From the NCBI GenBank assembly GCA_036826635.1, contig DAISVY010000006.1:155652-219651 (forward strand): a DNA stretch of 64,000 nucleotides, in the 5' to 3' direction. Positions 32,538 to 41,125 of this stretch are shown piece by piece. A model generated the notes under the pieces. The model did not search any database and was not told the origin of the DNA. It saw only the letters and a list, made by a program, of their open reading frames with translations. This stretch comes from DAISVY01 sp036826635 (GTDB lineage Bacteria; Zixibacteria; MSB-5A5; GN15; FEB-12). A program made the position numbers and the translations under genes. Numbering within the stretch: position 1 is the first letter of the stretch; every line of letters begins with the position of its first letter.

Positions 32538-33882
32538 TCATCGTGTCCCCCGACTCGAGGAAAACGAACTCAGGCACTTCGTTCAGTCATTCATTGATCG
32601 AAGGGATGAGTTCCTCGCAACGGTTGACAAAGAAGGTTCTCCCCTGTACGTCATCGATACCGCTGCGCTTCGGACCAAAGCACGGCAGTTCCGCGCGGCT
32701 TTCTCGGCCGGGCTACCGGACATGCGCGTGTATTACGCCGTAAAAAGCAACAGTCACCCGACTATCGTATCGACACTGGTTAATGAAAATTTCGGGCTGG
32801 ACGTTTCCAGCGGACTTGAACTCGACGCCGCGTTACAAGCCGGTGCGCGCGACATCGTATTAAGCGGTCCCGGAAAGCAACCGGACGAACTGAAACTTGC
32901 CGTCGACAACGCCAGTCGAGTAACCGTACTCATGGACAGCTTCGGCGAATTACGACAACTGGAGCAAATCGCCGAGCAGGCGCAAACAAAAATCCGGACC
33001 GGCATCCGACTCACTACCGACGAATCGGGCATCTGGCGCAAATTCGGAATACCGTTGAATCGCCTCCTGGAATTCGTAAAGGATACCGGCTCGTGCCGAT
33101 GGACAGAATTCAGCGGTCTGCAGTTTCATATCAGTTGGAATCTCAAACCGGAATCCCAGGTTCTTTTTATCGCCCGGCTTTGTGCCGAGCTGCGACGACT
33201 GGATCGTGATCAGCGGAAACTCATCCGGTTTATCGATATCGGCGGCGGTTTCTGGCCCGAGGAAGGCGAGTGGCTCCAGCCGGCCGCCACACCGACCGGA
33301 ATGCTGCAAACGGCCCTCGATGAAAAGACGATCAGGGGACTTGAGCACTTCAAGCACACGGCTTCCCCTATTACCGACTTCGCCGATCACATTGCGGGGG
33401 CCCTCAAAAAACAATTGCCCGGCGATATCAAACCCGTGATTTGTCTGGAACCGGGAAGATGGCTGTCCAACGGCTCCATGCATATCCTTCTGACGGTATC
33501 GGATCGCAAGTCCGCGGACGTTGTCATAACCGACGGCGGCACTAACGCCGTCGGCTGGGAGAGATTCGAGACGGATTACTTCCCCGTAATAAACCTTTCG
33601 CACCCGAGCCTTACCGAACACGAGTGCCTGGTTGCAGGGTCTCTGTGTACACCGCACGACCTGTGGGGATATAGCTATTTCGGGACGAACATCCATGCGG
33701 GCGATATCCTGCTGGTTCCCAACCAGGGGGCATATACCTACAGCCTGAGGCAGGAGTTCATCAAGCCGCTTCCGAAGAGTGCCACGCTCTCTTCTGATGT
33801 CACCGATCCCGACACAAAATTTCAACGACCGCCCGGGGGGCTGTCAAATCAACATGAAGACGGAAGAAACCATCGTCGTTAA
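32488..33882 (+). CDS. PLP-dependent decarboxylase, fold type III (LysA/Orn-DC-like)
   Basis: 464 aa. The PLP lysine is K86 in Y-Y-A-V-K-S-N. G-G-G-F in F-I-D-I-G-G-G-F and E-P-G-R bind the PLP phosphate. C387 and D391 (G-S-L-C-T-P-H-D) are the active-site residues donated by the partner subunit. The alanine-racemase-like barrel and beta domain fit meso-diaminopimelate, ornithine, arginine or carboxynorspermidine decarboxylases; the substrate cannot be told from sequence. The ATG has GGAGAG 6 nt upstream and lies inside the end of the ATP-grasp gene. It and the SpeD-like enzyme give the operon two decarboxylases of unrelated type. Confidence 0.85.
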   Translation: MIRSSLGFLIRAAELLNHRVPRLEENELRHFVQSFIDRRDEFLATVDKEGSPLYVIDTAALRTKARQFRAAFSAGLPDMRVYYAVKSNSHPTIVSTLVNENFGLDVSSGLELDAALQAGARDIVLSGPGKQPDELKLAVDNASRVTVLMDSFGELRQLEQIAEQAQTKIRTGIRLTTDESGIWRKFGIPLNRLLEFVKDTGSCRWTEFSGLQFHISWNLKPESQVLFIARLCAELRRLDRDQRKLIRFIDIGGGFWPEEGEWLQPAATPTGMLQTALDEKTIRGLEHFKHTASPITDFADHIAGALKKQLPGDIKPVICLEPGRWLSNGSMHILLTVSDRKSADVVITDGGTNAVGWERFETDYFPVINLSHPSLTEHECLVAGSLCTPHDLWGYSYFGTNIHAGDILLVPNQGAYTYSLRQEFIKPLPKSATLSSDVTDPDTKFQRPPGGLSNQHEDGRNHRR

Positions 33883-33979
33883 CGACACTCGGACCCGCAC
33901 CGCCGGGAGCGATACTATCTCTTTCAATGTAGCCGCCTTCATGCCAGAGCTACCGGAACAAAAAAATAACGGGTTATAA
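33854..33979 (+). CDS. Possible 41-aa peptide
   Basis: A short frame that starts within the end of the decarboxylase gene and ends 27 nt before the zinc-ribbon gene. The peptide is Thr/Asp-rich at first (T-I-V-V-N-D-T-R-T-R-T) and ends F-N-V-A-A-F-M-P-E-L-P-E-Q-K-N-N. Only a weak G-run stands upstream. In an operon with two ATP-grasp ligases and a peptidase it could be a substrate peptide, but it may equally be chance sequence. Confidence 0.35.
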   Translation: MKTEETIVVNDTRTRTAGSDTISFNVAAFMPELPEQKNNGL

Positions 33980-34006
33980 TCATTACATTACTGAAAGGTG
34001 TGAGTT

Positions 34007-34213
34007 ATGGGACGATCCCGGAAATGCCCGCGTTGCGGAAGCAAAGACGTACTGCTACAGGATACATACGATAACGGTGTGAGACTGTACGTATGTTCCG
34101 ATTGCGATTACGAGTTTGACGTCGGCGGATCACGTCGGAAAAACAATGCTTCGCAATACGAACAAAACGATGAGCCGAACGATTCTTCGTCGGAATACGA
34201 GCCGGACAAATGA
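34007..34213 (+). CDS. Zinc-ribbon miniprotein with acidic tail
   Basis: 68 aa. Two knuckles, C7-P-R-C10 and C30-S-D-C33, form one zinc ribbon. The remaining 30 residues are disordered and acidic (N-D-E-P-N-D-S-S-S-E-Y-E-P-D). AAAGGTG precedes the ATG. The size, ribbon plus acidic tail and a neighbouring RimK-type ligase recall LysW, the amino-group carrier on whose C-terminal Glu LysX builds lysine precursors. The C-terminus here ends in Lys and lacks the E-D-W-G-E motif, so it is at most a distant analogue. Its stop overlaps the next start (ATGA). Confidence 0.75.
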   Translation: MGRSRKCPRCGSKDVLLQDTYDNGVRLYVCSDCDYEFDVGGSRRKNNASQYEQNDEPNDSSSEYEPDK

Positions 34214-34884
34214 CTGCCCATCGTGACCCGAAAACCACTTCCCCCGGCAAAAGGCAAAGCCGCCCTCGTCACGCGGATATCGACGTCCCGGTAGCTAAAG
34301 ATCCCGAGACGGACAGCTACATTAACCTGGCCGGTATCTATGATTACCTGAGTGACGGGTACTACTTATCCCAGGATTATGAACATACCGACCGTCGCAT
34401 AAAACCCACATGCAAGGATATGCTCGACGCATACGTACCACCCCTGTGTCTGGAAAAAGCCAAACAAGCCGGCATACCCATCCCCGAATACTACGTCAGT
34501 AACGGGTATTTTGAACCGCCCGTTATCGTCGATCCCGTAAACCCTTTTACACTGAAAGGCAAACTGGTCAGGGGATCCGGCCGGGCCAGAAGCACGGGAA
34601 AATCGCTTACGCGCAATTACACCTACGCTATCTGTTGCCAGGAACTGCCGGAAGGGGCAAAGCTGGTTTACTTTCAATCGGTTCTCGGGTGGAGCGTCAA
34701 ACCGGCCTACCGACCAATCGCCAGACAAGTGTGGGATGTTTTCTCGATTCCTTTAGCACGAGTGAGGTTAATCCATACTCGAACCGGTGAGTATCTTCTG
34801 AGTGACATCGCGCCGCTGTCTATCGAAGATCTGAGCGGGCGAGCAACGAAATACCTCGAGGAGCACGTGAAGTGGGATCATTAG
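34210..34884 (+). CDS. RLAN-like protein (RimK-associated N-terminal domain)
   Basis: 224 aa with no known catalytic motif. S-Y-I-N-L-A-G-I-Y-D-Y-L-S-D-G-Y-Y-L-S-Q-D near residues 36-57 fits the RLAN domain as I remember it. RLAN is usually fused in front of RimK-like ATP-grasp proteins and found beside GNAT and papain-like peptidase genes, exactly the neighbours seen here. In this operon it is a separate polypeptide, and the ATP-grasp gene begins inside its last codons. A second half rich in basic residues (G-R-A-R-S-T-G-K-S) may bind a partner or substrate. Confidence 0.65.
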   Translation: MTAHRDPKTTSPGKRQSRPRHADIDVPVAKDPETDSYINLAGIYDYLSDGYYLSQDYEHTDRRIKPTCKDMLDAYVPPLCLEKAKQAGIPIPEYYVSNGYFEPPVIVDPVNPFTLKGKLVRGSGRARSTGKSLTRNYTYAICCQELPEGAKLVYFQSVLGWSVKPAYRPIARQVWDVFSIPLARVRLIHTRTGEYLLSDIAPLSIEDLSGRATKYLEEHVKWDH

Positions 34885-35762
34885 GTATTTATGTCGAGCG
34901 CTATACGATTTCCAACTCGTATGAAATGAACGCCCTCATGCGCTTAAGTCAGGTAGCCAGGAAGATGGGATACCGCGTGGACTTCCTGTTTCGTCCGGAC
35001 ATGTACAAAATTCCCCAGTATGATGCGATTTATATTCGAGCGTTGACCGATCCCCTGAACTCGGCCTACGTAGCTTCCCGAACCGCAGAGATGTACAACG
35101 TCAGGGTTATCGACGACCCCGAGTCGATTCGCATCTGCTGCGACAAGGTCAACATGTACGGTCATCTCACCAAGCACCACGTCCCCATACCGAAAACACG
35201 CGTCGCCTCTCATCGAGATATCTCGATTGGCCTCGGCCGTCTTCTCCTCCGGGAACTCGGTTCTCCCGTGGTGTTGAAAGCGCCGAACAGCAGCTTTTCG
35301 AAGCAGGTGGAGAAAGTCACTACCGCCGACGAATTCGTCGCCGTCGCAAAACGATTCTTACGGCGTGCGGATCGTATCGTGGTTCAGCAGTTCGTGTCGT
35401 CGTCTTTCGATTGGCGAGTGGGCGTGCTGGCCGGTGAACCCCTTTATGTTTGTCAGTACGTCATCCCAAAGAAACGCTGGAAGATCCTCACTCACACGTC
35501 CGACGGAAGAACCATCCACGGTCCGGTGAAGGGAATACCTCTTCGGCAGGCTCCTCGCAAGCTGCTCAGCACGGCCGTCAAGGCGGCCAACGCGATTGGC
35601 TCGGGGCTTTATGGCGTGGATCTAAAGCAATGCGACACCGATTTCCTGGTAATCGAGGTAAATGATAATCCGACCATTAACGCGGGCGACGAGGATCAAG
35701 CCAACGGAGAACTCTATGAACGCCTGATCCGACACCTGATGGAAGGACATGCCAAAGCATGA
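34872..35762 (+). CDS. RimK-like ATP-grasp ligase
   Basis: 296 aa. The N-terminal pre-ATP-grasp part is followed by C-D-K-V-N-M-Y-G-H-L, V-V-L-K-A-P-N-S-S-F-S-K (ATP-site lysine), V-V-Q-Q-F-V-S-S-S-F-D-W-R-V-G-V-L (hinge and Asp/Arg) and the metal site V-I-E-V-N-D-N-P-T-I-N-A. E-V-N-D-N-P is the RimK/glutathione-synthase-type signature. Such ligases add Glu or related amino acids to a protein or peptide C-terminus. The start is a GTG at 34872, with GAGGAG 9 nt upstream, inside the RLAN-like gene. Its stop overlaps the next start (ATGA). Confidence 0.85.
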   Translation: MGSLGIYVERYTISNSYEMNALMRLSQVARKMGYRVDFLFRPDMYKIPQYDAIYIRALTDPLNSAYVASRTAEMYNVRVIDDPESIRICCDKVNMYGHLTKHHVPIPKTRVASHRDISIGLGRLLLRELGSPVVLKAPNSSFSKQVEKVTTADEFVAVAKRFLRRADRIVVQQFVSSSFDWRVGVLAGEPLYVCQYVIPKKRWKILTHTSDGRTIHGPVKGIPLRQAPRKLLSTAVKAANAIGSGLYGVDLKQCDTDFLVIEVNDNPTINAGDEDQANGELYERLIRHLMEGHAKA

Positions 35763-36868
35763 AGTCTCGTTTTCGCATCAGGCTGGCAACCGCTCATGAT
35801 CTTGACGTCTTGTTTCGACTCGAGCAGGTCGCCTTCGACTCGGATCGTTTCACGAGGGATCAGATCGATTACCTGCTTACGGAATCTCGTGCCACAACGT
35901 TCATAATAGAGGACCGATCCACCGTGGCGGGTGCTGCTTGCGTGTTGTGGCGCAAATCACACCAGGGAGCACGCCTTTACAACATTGCTGTTGACCCGGC
36001 CTATCAAGGCAAAAAACTTGGACAAAAACTCCTCGGGGAATGCGAACTCGAGGCCGCTCGGCGCGGTTGCGAGAAAATGACCCTGGAAGTACGAGAAGAT
36101 AATCATAAAGCCATCGGCTTCTACGAAAAATCGGGGTATACCGTAATCCGTTCAATGAGCGATTACTATAACGACGGGTCCACCGGCCTGAAAATGTCCA
36201 AACTTTTCAGATTAAATGTGCCCAGGCGATGCAGACTCAATGTCCCGTATTATGCACAAACACTCGACTTCACCTGCGGACCCGCATGCCTGATGATGGC
36301 CCTGAAATACTTCCGCCCCGAAGCTGAACTGAACAGAGCGCTTGAAATGACCCTCTGGAAAGAAGCGACCTTGATATTCATGGCATCGGGATACGGAGGA
36401 ACGGATGGTTATGGCCTCGCGCTTTCGGCTCTGACACGCGGTCTCGATTGTCGCATGGTTATGTCGATGGATTCCACGCCTCTGCTCAAATCAGTTCGAA
36501 GCACCGAAAAACGTGAGATAATGCGAATTGTCCATGCCGACCTCAAGCGCAAAGCGAAAAAAGCGGGGCTGGGCAGCGCGATTTACGAGTACGGCATCGA
36601 TGAAATCGTTTCAGCACTGTATCGCGGCAGCCTTCCGATTGTAATGATCAGCACATATCGACTCACCGGCGACCGTGTTCCGCACTGGGTTATAGTAACA
36701 GGATTCGATGAAAACAACGTGTACATACACGACCCGGACGTAGCTTCTTATCGCAGGGACCGTTCCCGCGCCCGCAATTTGCGTATCGACAAAGCGGAAT
36801 TCCTTCGCATGTCTCGTTACGGTAAAGAAGTCTATCGCTGCCTGCTTCTGGCAGGTCCCGGCAGATAA
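35759..36868 (+). CDS. GNAT acetyltransferase fused to papain/C39-like peptidase
   Basis: 369 aa, two domains. Residues ~1-150 are a GNAT (RimI-like): Y-N-I-A-V-D-P-A-Y-Q-G-K-K-L-G-Q-K-L-L and A-I-G-F-Y-E-K-S-G-Y. Residues ~160-360 are a C39-type cysteine peptidase: C173 in D-F-T-C-G-P-A-C, H309 in P-H-W-V-I-V-T-G-F and D325 in Y-I-H-D-P. GNAT/C39 fusions next to RimK-like ligases are a recurring arrangement. The peptidase may cut a carrier or precursor, the GNAT may cap its new N-terminus. It is the last gene of the operon. Confidence 0.88.
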   Translation: MKSRFRIRLATAHDLDVLFRLEQVAFDSDRFTRDQIDYLLTESRATTFIIEDRSTVAGAACVLWRKSHQGARLYNIAVDPAYQGKKLGQKLLGECELEAARRGCEKMTLEVREDNHKAIGFYEKSGYTVIRSMSDYYNDGSTGLKMSKLFRLNVPRRCRLNVPYYAQTLDFTCGPACLMMALKYFRPEAELNRALEMTLWKEATLIFMASGYGGTDGYGLALSALTRGLDCRMVMSMDSTPLLKSVRSTEKREIMRIVHADLKRKAKKAGLGSAIYEYGIDEIVSALYRGSLPIVMISTYRLTGDRVPHWVIVTGFDENNVYIHDPDVASYRRDRSRARNLRIDKAEFLRMSRYGKEVYRCLLLAGPGR

Positions 36869-37000
36869 TCCCTGGCAGCCGGGGGGTACTAAGTCCGCCT
36901 CGCCTACTCCTTGCGGCACAAGGGGTTGGGCAATCTACGGGCGGCCCGCCACCGCACACAGACCGGCCGTAATGAGCAGATTTTCGGGAACAAAAATAAC

Positions 37001-37041
37001 TTGACATTGTAAACGATAGTACGTAATTCGTATATATCGTT
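37001..37041 (+). promoter_or_regulatory. Promoter/operator of the TetR gene
   Basis: TTGACA at 37001-37006 overlaps the left edge of a 30-bp imperfect palindrome with arms AACGATA (37012-37018) and TATCGTT (37035-37041) around a central AATT. The -10 is not clear (TAATTC at 17-nt spacing). Likely autoregulation by the TetR protein starting at 37084. Confidence 0.5.
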
Positions 37042-37083
37042 TTCACGGGGTTTATGGTTTTCATGCTTCGGTAAGTACGAGAT

Positions 37084-37659
37084 ATGGACAGGCTAACTCA
37101 TATCATACAGTCCGCACAAATGCTGTTCGCCCAGTTTGGTCTTAAACAAACTACGGTGGATGATATTGCAAAAGAAGCACACGTATCAAAAACCACCACA
37201 TATAAATACTTCAGGAGCAAGGCTGAGATATTTGACCGAGTGGTCAACGACGAAGCGGATTCCCTGATGACCTTGATCAGAAACGATATCAAGGCCCAGG
37301 AGCGAGCCGTAGATAAACTGAGAGCGCATTTAACCGCTCGCCTGGGCAAGGTTAGTGAATTCGTGAACTTCTACCGGGTAACTCAAGAATCATGGGGTGA
37401 TTACTGGCCCCATATTGCCCGCATGCGCAAGGACTTCATTTCCCGGGAGCAGGAAGCGGTTGCCGAGATTCTGAGAGCCGGCGCAAAGTCAGGCGAGCTA
37501 CGGGTCGAAGACCCCGACAAAGCAGCAACCGCCCTGGTACTGGCCCTGGCATCGGTTGAGTTCCAATGGGCACTGGAGAACGGCAACTTCTCCCTCTCCG
37601 AGCTTGTGGAGATGATGCTCAACATGATAGTCAATGGTATCGGAGGGTTATCACATTGA
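37084..37659 (+). CDS. TetR-family transcriptional regulator
   Basis: 191 aa. The HTH is clear: F-A-Q-F-G-L-K-Q-T-T-V-D-D-I-A-K-E-A-H-V-S-K-T-T-T-Y-K-Y-F-R-S-K. The C-terminal domain is helical with an aromatic-rich start of helix 6 (F-Y-R-V-T-Q-E-S-W-G-D-Y-W-P-H). No strong ribosome site precedes the ATG. The following large gene begins within its stop codon (TTGA), so the two are co-translated. The TetR probably senses the substrate or product of that protein. Confidence 0.87.
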   Translation: MDRLTHIIQSAQMLFAQFGLKQTTVDDIAKEAHVSKTTTYKYFRSKAEIFDRVVNDEADSLMTLIRNDIKAQERAVDKLRAHLTARLGKVSEFVNFYRVTQESWGDYWPHIARMRKDFISREQEAVAEILRAGAKSGELRVEDPDKAATALVLALASVEFQWALENGNFSLSELVEMMLNMIVNGIGGLSH

Positions 37660-39524
37660 GCGCGACCGCAGACAGATCGATCATGGCCGATACCTCTTCG
37701 GCCGTGTCTTATATCGCTACCGGACCTCACAACTTCTTTATCCCCGTAATGGGAACCGGCTTTACTATCGATACCCCTCTGAGAGTCGCCCAATACGGCA
37801 TTTCATCGGTGGTCTCTATCGGTGACGACGTGTTAATCGAGCAAGTGAGAAAGCATTACTCGGACCGGTCGGGTAACGCTTTTGTCCCCATCAAGACCAA
37901 TGAAGAAGATTCCCGGGTCAGGCGTATACGCACATATCTTGATTTCCTGCACGACCGTGTTCAGGCTCAAATTCAGAAAGTTCGTTCCAGTTCTTTCGAA
38001 CCCGACAGCGAAATCACTCGATATTTCGACATGTTACCGGACGGGCCTCTCAAGACGGCCTACAATTATATGACAACTTGTCCGAATATCGAAACCAAGA
38101 CCAGACTCCAGGAATCACTGCGCACAGGCGTCGTTGCCGGAAACATTGACGTCAACATCATGACCAAAGTCGACCGGGAACAAGTGCGAATAAACGGGCA
38201 ACTGATTCCGGAGAGCGGTTTGGCCATGACCGCTTTACGCGGTTTTGCGACCAGCAAGTTGCGGTCGAGTATCGTACTCTCGGCGGGAATCAATAAAAGA
38301 CTGTTCTCCTACATGGCGACGTTCGATGATTTTTTCCCCACCGCAGGCACTCCTCCCCCAAAAACCATAATACTAAAAGTCAGTGATTACCGCTCAGCCC
38401 ACCTGCAGGGTATGTTGTTGGCCAAGCATGGACTGTGGGTGTCAGAGTACAGAATAGAATCCGGCCTTAACTGCGGCGGACACGCATTCGCCACCAAAGG
38501 TCAACTGATGGGTCCCGTACTCGAGGAATTCCTGGTTAACCGAACGTCATTGGCCTCCGAACTCACCGACTATTATTTCAAAGCCCTGAATAAACTGGGG
38601 AAAACATCCTGCGGTGAGCCGGATATCATCTTTTCCGCTCAAGGCGGAGTGGGAACACCCGATGAACACAAGTACCTCCTCGACCACTACAATATCAAAA
38701 GAGTGGGCTGGGGAACTCCTTTCCTGTTCGTACCGCAGGCGACAAACGTGGATCTCGAACAAATCAAGAAACTCACGGCCGCGGACGAGAATGACATCGC
38801 ACTGAGCGAGGCTTCACCGTTAGGCGTCCCGTTCTGGATTTTGAAAAACACGGCAAGCGAGCAACAACGCAAGATGCAGATATCGAAAGGTACCCCGGGG
38901 CGGTGCTGCACCAAGCACTTCCTCGCCTCGGACTCGGAATTCTCTGCGACCACCATATGCAAAGCATCCAAAGCGTACCAGCACAAAAAACTGAAGCAGC
39001 TCGACAAAATGGAACTATCAGACACGCAGCGAAAGGCCGCGATATCGTGCGTGCTTGCCAAAACTTGTTTGTGTATGGATCTGGCCGGAGGAGCGCTGAA
39101 CCGCCTCGGTATCGGTACCGAAGCGCATACGGCGGTCTGTTGCGGATTGAGTGCGGCCGATTTCGACAGAGTCTACAAACTAAAGGAAATGATCGACCAC
39201 ATCTACGGACGATCTCTAATCAGACTGCGATGGAACCGACCGAATATGTTCGTTCGTGAAGCCTCGTTGTATGTGGAGTATCTCAGGACCCAACTGACAA
39301 AGAACAAACTGGGCATAGAGACATTGTCAACGAAGTACTTCAACGATTTCGCACTTAATCTGTTGAGCGGGATAAAGTATTACCGGGAATTGATATCGGA
39401 TCTCAAGAATAAAAAGGCAACGGCGTTTCTTGAGGCCTTAAGTGAATTCGAAGATCAACTGCTGTCTCTGGTCCAATGGAAAGTTGAAGAGTTATCTCTC
39501 GGCGTCGGTTCTCTGGCCGTTTAG
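37656..39524 (+). CDS. Large uncharacterised TIM-barrel-like protein
   Basis: 622 aa from a TTG at 37656, which overlaps the TetR stop and has GGAGGG 8 nt upstream; ATG 37683 is the alternative. The first ~400 residues resemble the flavin TIM-barrel group (nitronate monooxygenase/IMPDH-like): F-F-I-P-V-M-G-T-G-F-T-I-D-T-P near the start, G-L-N-C-G-G-H-A-F mid-way, and F-S-A-Q-G-G-V-G-T-P then V-G-W-G-T-P-F. The C-terminal part is Cys-rich (G-R-C-C-T-K-H, K-T-C-L-C-M-D-L-A-G-G-A, V-C-C-G-L-S) and could bind a metal or cluster. I do not know a function for this family. Confidence 0.6.
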   Translation: MSATADRSIMADTSSAVSYIATGPHNFFIPVMGTGFTIDTPLRVAQYGISSVVSIGDDVLIEQVRKHYSDRSGNAFVPIKTNEEDSRVRRIRTYLDFLHDRVQAQIQKVRSSSFEPDSEITRYFDMLPDGPLKTAYNYMTTCPNIETKTRLQESLRTGVVAGNIDVNIMTKVDREQVRINGQLIPESGLAMTALRGFATSKLRSSIVLSAGINKRLFSYMATFDDFFPTAGTPPPKTIILKVSDYRSAHLQGMLLAKHGLWVSEYRIESGLNCGGHAFATKGQLMGPVLEEFLVNRTSLASELTDYYFKALNKLGKTSCGEPDIIFSAQGGVGTPDEHKYLLDHYNIKRVGWGTPFLFVPQATNVDLEQIKKLTAADENDIALSEASPLGVPFWILKNTASEQQRKMQISKGTPGRCCTKHFLASDSEFSATTICKASKAYQHKKLKQLDKMELSDTQRKAAISCVLAKTCLCMDLAGGALNRLGIGTEAHTAVCCGLSAADFDRVYKLKEMIDHIYGRSLIRLRWNRPNMFVREASLYVEYLRTQLTKNKLGIETLSTKYFNDFALNLLSGIKYYRELISDLKNKKATAFLEALSEFEDQLLSLVQWKVEELSLGVGSLAV

Positions 39525-39589
39525 TTTTCTTCAGCCTGACGAAGCATTGCCAAAATACCAAAAAGCCCCGTCGCCCGACACGCGGACTA

Positions 39590-40081
39590 TCACAACTTCT
39601 CGGGGTCTACGATCACCTGCCCACGAGAGGTGAAAGAAACTCCTTGTTGCATCTGCGTTCCTATCATGATTGACTCCACAACAGGCGGGTTGATACACTT
39701 GTCGGCTGTCCATTCAACAATAAAATTCGCACCCGACCCACCACTCTTGTCCTGTTCCGGCACCACGTAGCGCAACGATTCAAGAGGACCCAGCACAATC
39801 GCGGTGTCGAGATACTCGCTCAGAAGTTTTCCCTGTGTCGCATAGTAATCAACCCGTGTGACCCTGATTTGGTTGTGCGGATCGGTGTTCCTGATACTCA
39901 GGGTCACGGTCAGAAGAAAAGGCTTCTCGTTATTCGCACTATAGATATGAGAATACGCCGGCACGTAAATCGTCTGCCCGGTCGATAATTCCGGCTTGTC
40001 GCAGGCCGGGACCGGTCCGGCAATCATAAACACAAAACAAACGACCACGAGTTGGCATATCATCTTGCGGAATTTATTCAT
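39590..40081 (-). CDS. Exported DUF3124-family protein
   Basis: 163 aa. The signal peptide (M-N-K-F-R-K-M-I-C-Q-L-V-V-V-C-F) ends near G-P-V-P-A-C, which could also be a lipobox. The mature part follows the DUF3124 pattern: T-I-Y-V-P-A-Y-S-H-I-Y, L-T-V-T-L-S-I-R-N-T-D, V-D-Y-Y-A-T-Q-G-K-L, and F-I-V-E-W-x-A near the end. Function unknown. AAGGAG precedes ATG 40081; the longer frame from 40126 is rejected. The gene is convergent with the TIM-barrel-like gene. Confidence 0.8.
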   Translation of the reverse strand: MNKFRKMICQLVVVCFVFMIAGPVPACDKPELSTGQTIYVPAYSHIYSANNEKPFLLTVTLSIRNTDPHNQIRVTRVDYYATQGKLLSEYLDTAIVLGPLESLRYVVPEQDKSGGSGANFIVEWTADKCINPPVVESIMIGTQMQQGVSFTSRGQVIVDPEKL

Positions 40082-40228
40082 TGTTGATCTCCTTTTAACC
40101 GAAATAACGCGGCATCTTTGTTCCACTCCGGTCTTTGTCGTATCGGCCTCCCGGTCGGGCCATTCACGGCCTTCATCCGAGGGGCACGCCGGGTTTTTAC
40201 GACATTGTTTCGATACGCGACCGACCTT

Positions 40229-41125
40229 TCACTCAATAGGCGCAACATAGTATCGTCTGGAAACGCCCTCTATATCGTGATGATAATAAAAACAACCGGG
40301 ATCGGCGAGGTCGATGGCCTCGATCAGTTTGCGCAGTTCATCGTGGGCGATAACGGTTCTTACCATCCAGAACGATTCGTTGCTATGACCTCCTATACCC
40401 TGCTGTACCGTATAAGTCCGATGGTTGAATGTCGTGGTAATAGCTTCGGCCACGGTCTTATAAGCCCTGGTGATGATTACGACCATGGTTATTTTGAATT
40501 TGCGATAGAGGTTGTCGAGAGTGGCGGCGGAAACGAAGATATAAATGCTCGTATACATCAGGGTGTTGACCGCGGTTTCGAATTCTCCGGTCTTCAGAAA
40601 ATCCATGATCAAACCGAAAGCTGTAGATCCCACCGCCGCCAGCACGGCAATCGAACCTACCGGTTTGAGATATTTCACGGCAAAATAGGCCCCGAGTATA
40701 TCCTCGTCACCGGTTGATCCGCGATTCCCGAAAGCGATGGCCTTGGCAACACCGGCCAGAAGACCGCCGAATATTACCAGGATAATGCGTTCATTCTGGG
40801 GTTCGGGTTGTGCAAATCGCAATTCGGGCAGGAAAGTCAGAAAGAAAGCTACCGTGGCAACGACAATCAGAGAGCGCACCGCGAAGGTCCTGCCGACCCG
40901 CACAAACGCAAACACCAGAAGTATCGTATGAAATATCACATAAAGAACTATGAACAACCGGTAGTTTTCGAAATAATAATACAGGGCCGAGGCGACACCC
41001 TCCATACCCGTCAGGATCACTTTAGAAGGCAACACAAAGTACTTCAATGTCACGGCGTAGATTATGCCCGCTCCCACACACACCATGAAATCAACAATCC
41101 ACAACCGTGTCGAATTCGACTTCAT
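40229..41125 (-). CDS. YitT-family membrane protein with DUF2179 tail
   Basis: 298 aa. Five to six membrane helices lie in residues ~8-200 with the G-x-x-A-G-V-A-K-A-I-A-F-x-N-x-G-S-T-G-D-E-D-I family motif. A C-terminal cytosolic ~90-residue domain of DUF2179 type follows (V-V-I-I-T-R-A-Y-K-T-V-A-E-A-I, H-D-E-L-R-K-L-I-E-A-I-D). YitT proteins are poorly characterised. The ATG at 41125 has AGGAAAGTG upstream; the frame from 41146 is not used. Confidence 0.83.
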   Translation of the reverse strand: MKSNSTRLWIVDFMVCVGAGIIYAVTLKYFVLPSKVILTGMEGVASALYYYFENYRLFIVLYVIFHTILLVFAFVRVGRTFAVRSLIVVATVAFFLTFLPELRFAQPEPQNERIILVIFGGLLAGVAKAIAFGNRGSTGDEDILGAYFAVKYLKPVGSIAVLAAVGSTAFGLIMDFLKTGEFETAVNTLMYTSIYIFVSAATLDNLYRKFKITMVVIITRAYKTVAEAITTTFNHRTYTVQQGIGGHSNESFWMVRTVIAHDELRKLIEAIDLADPGCFYYHHDIEGVSRRYYVAPIE

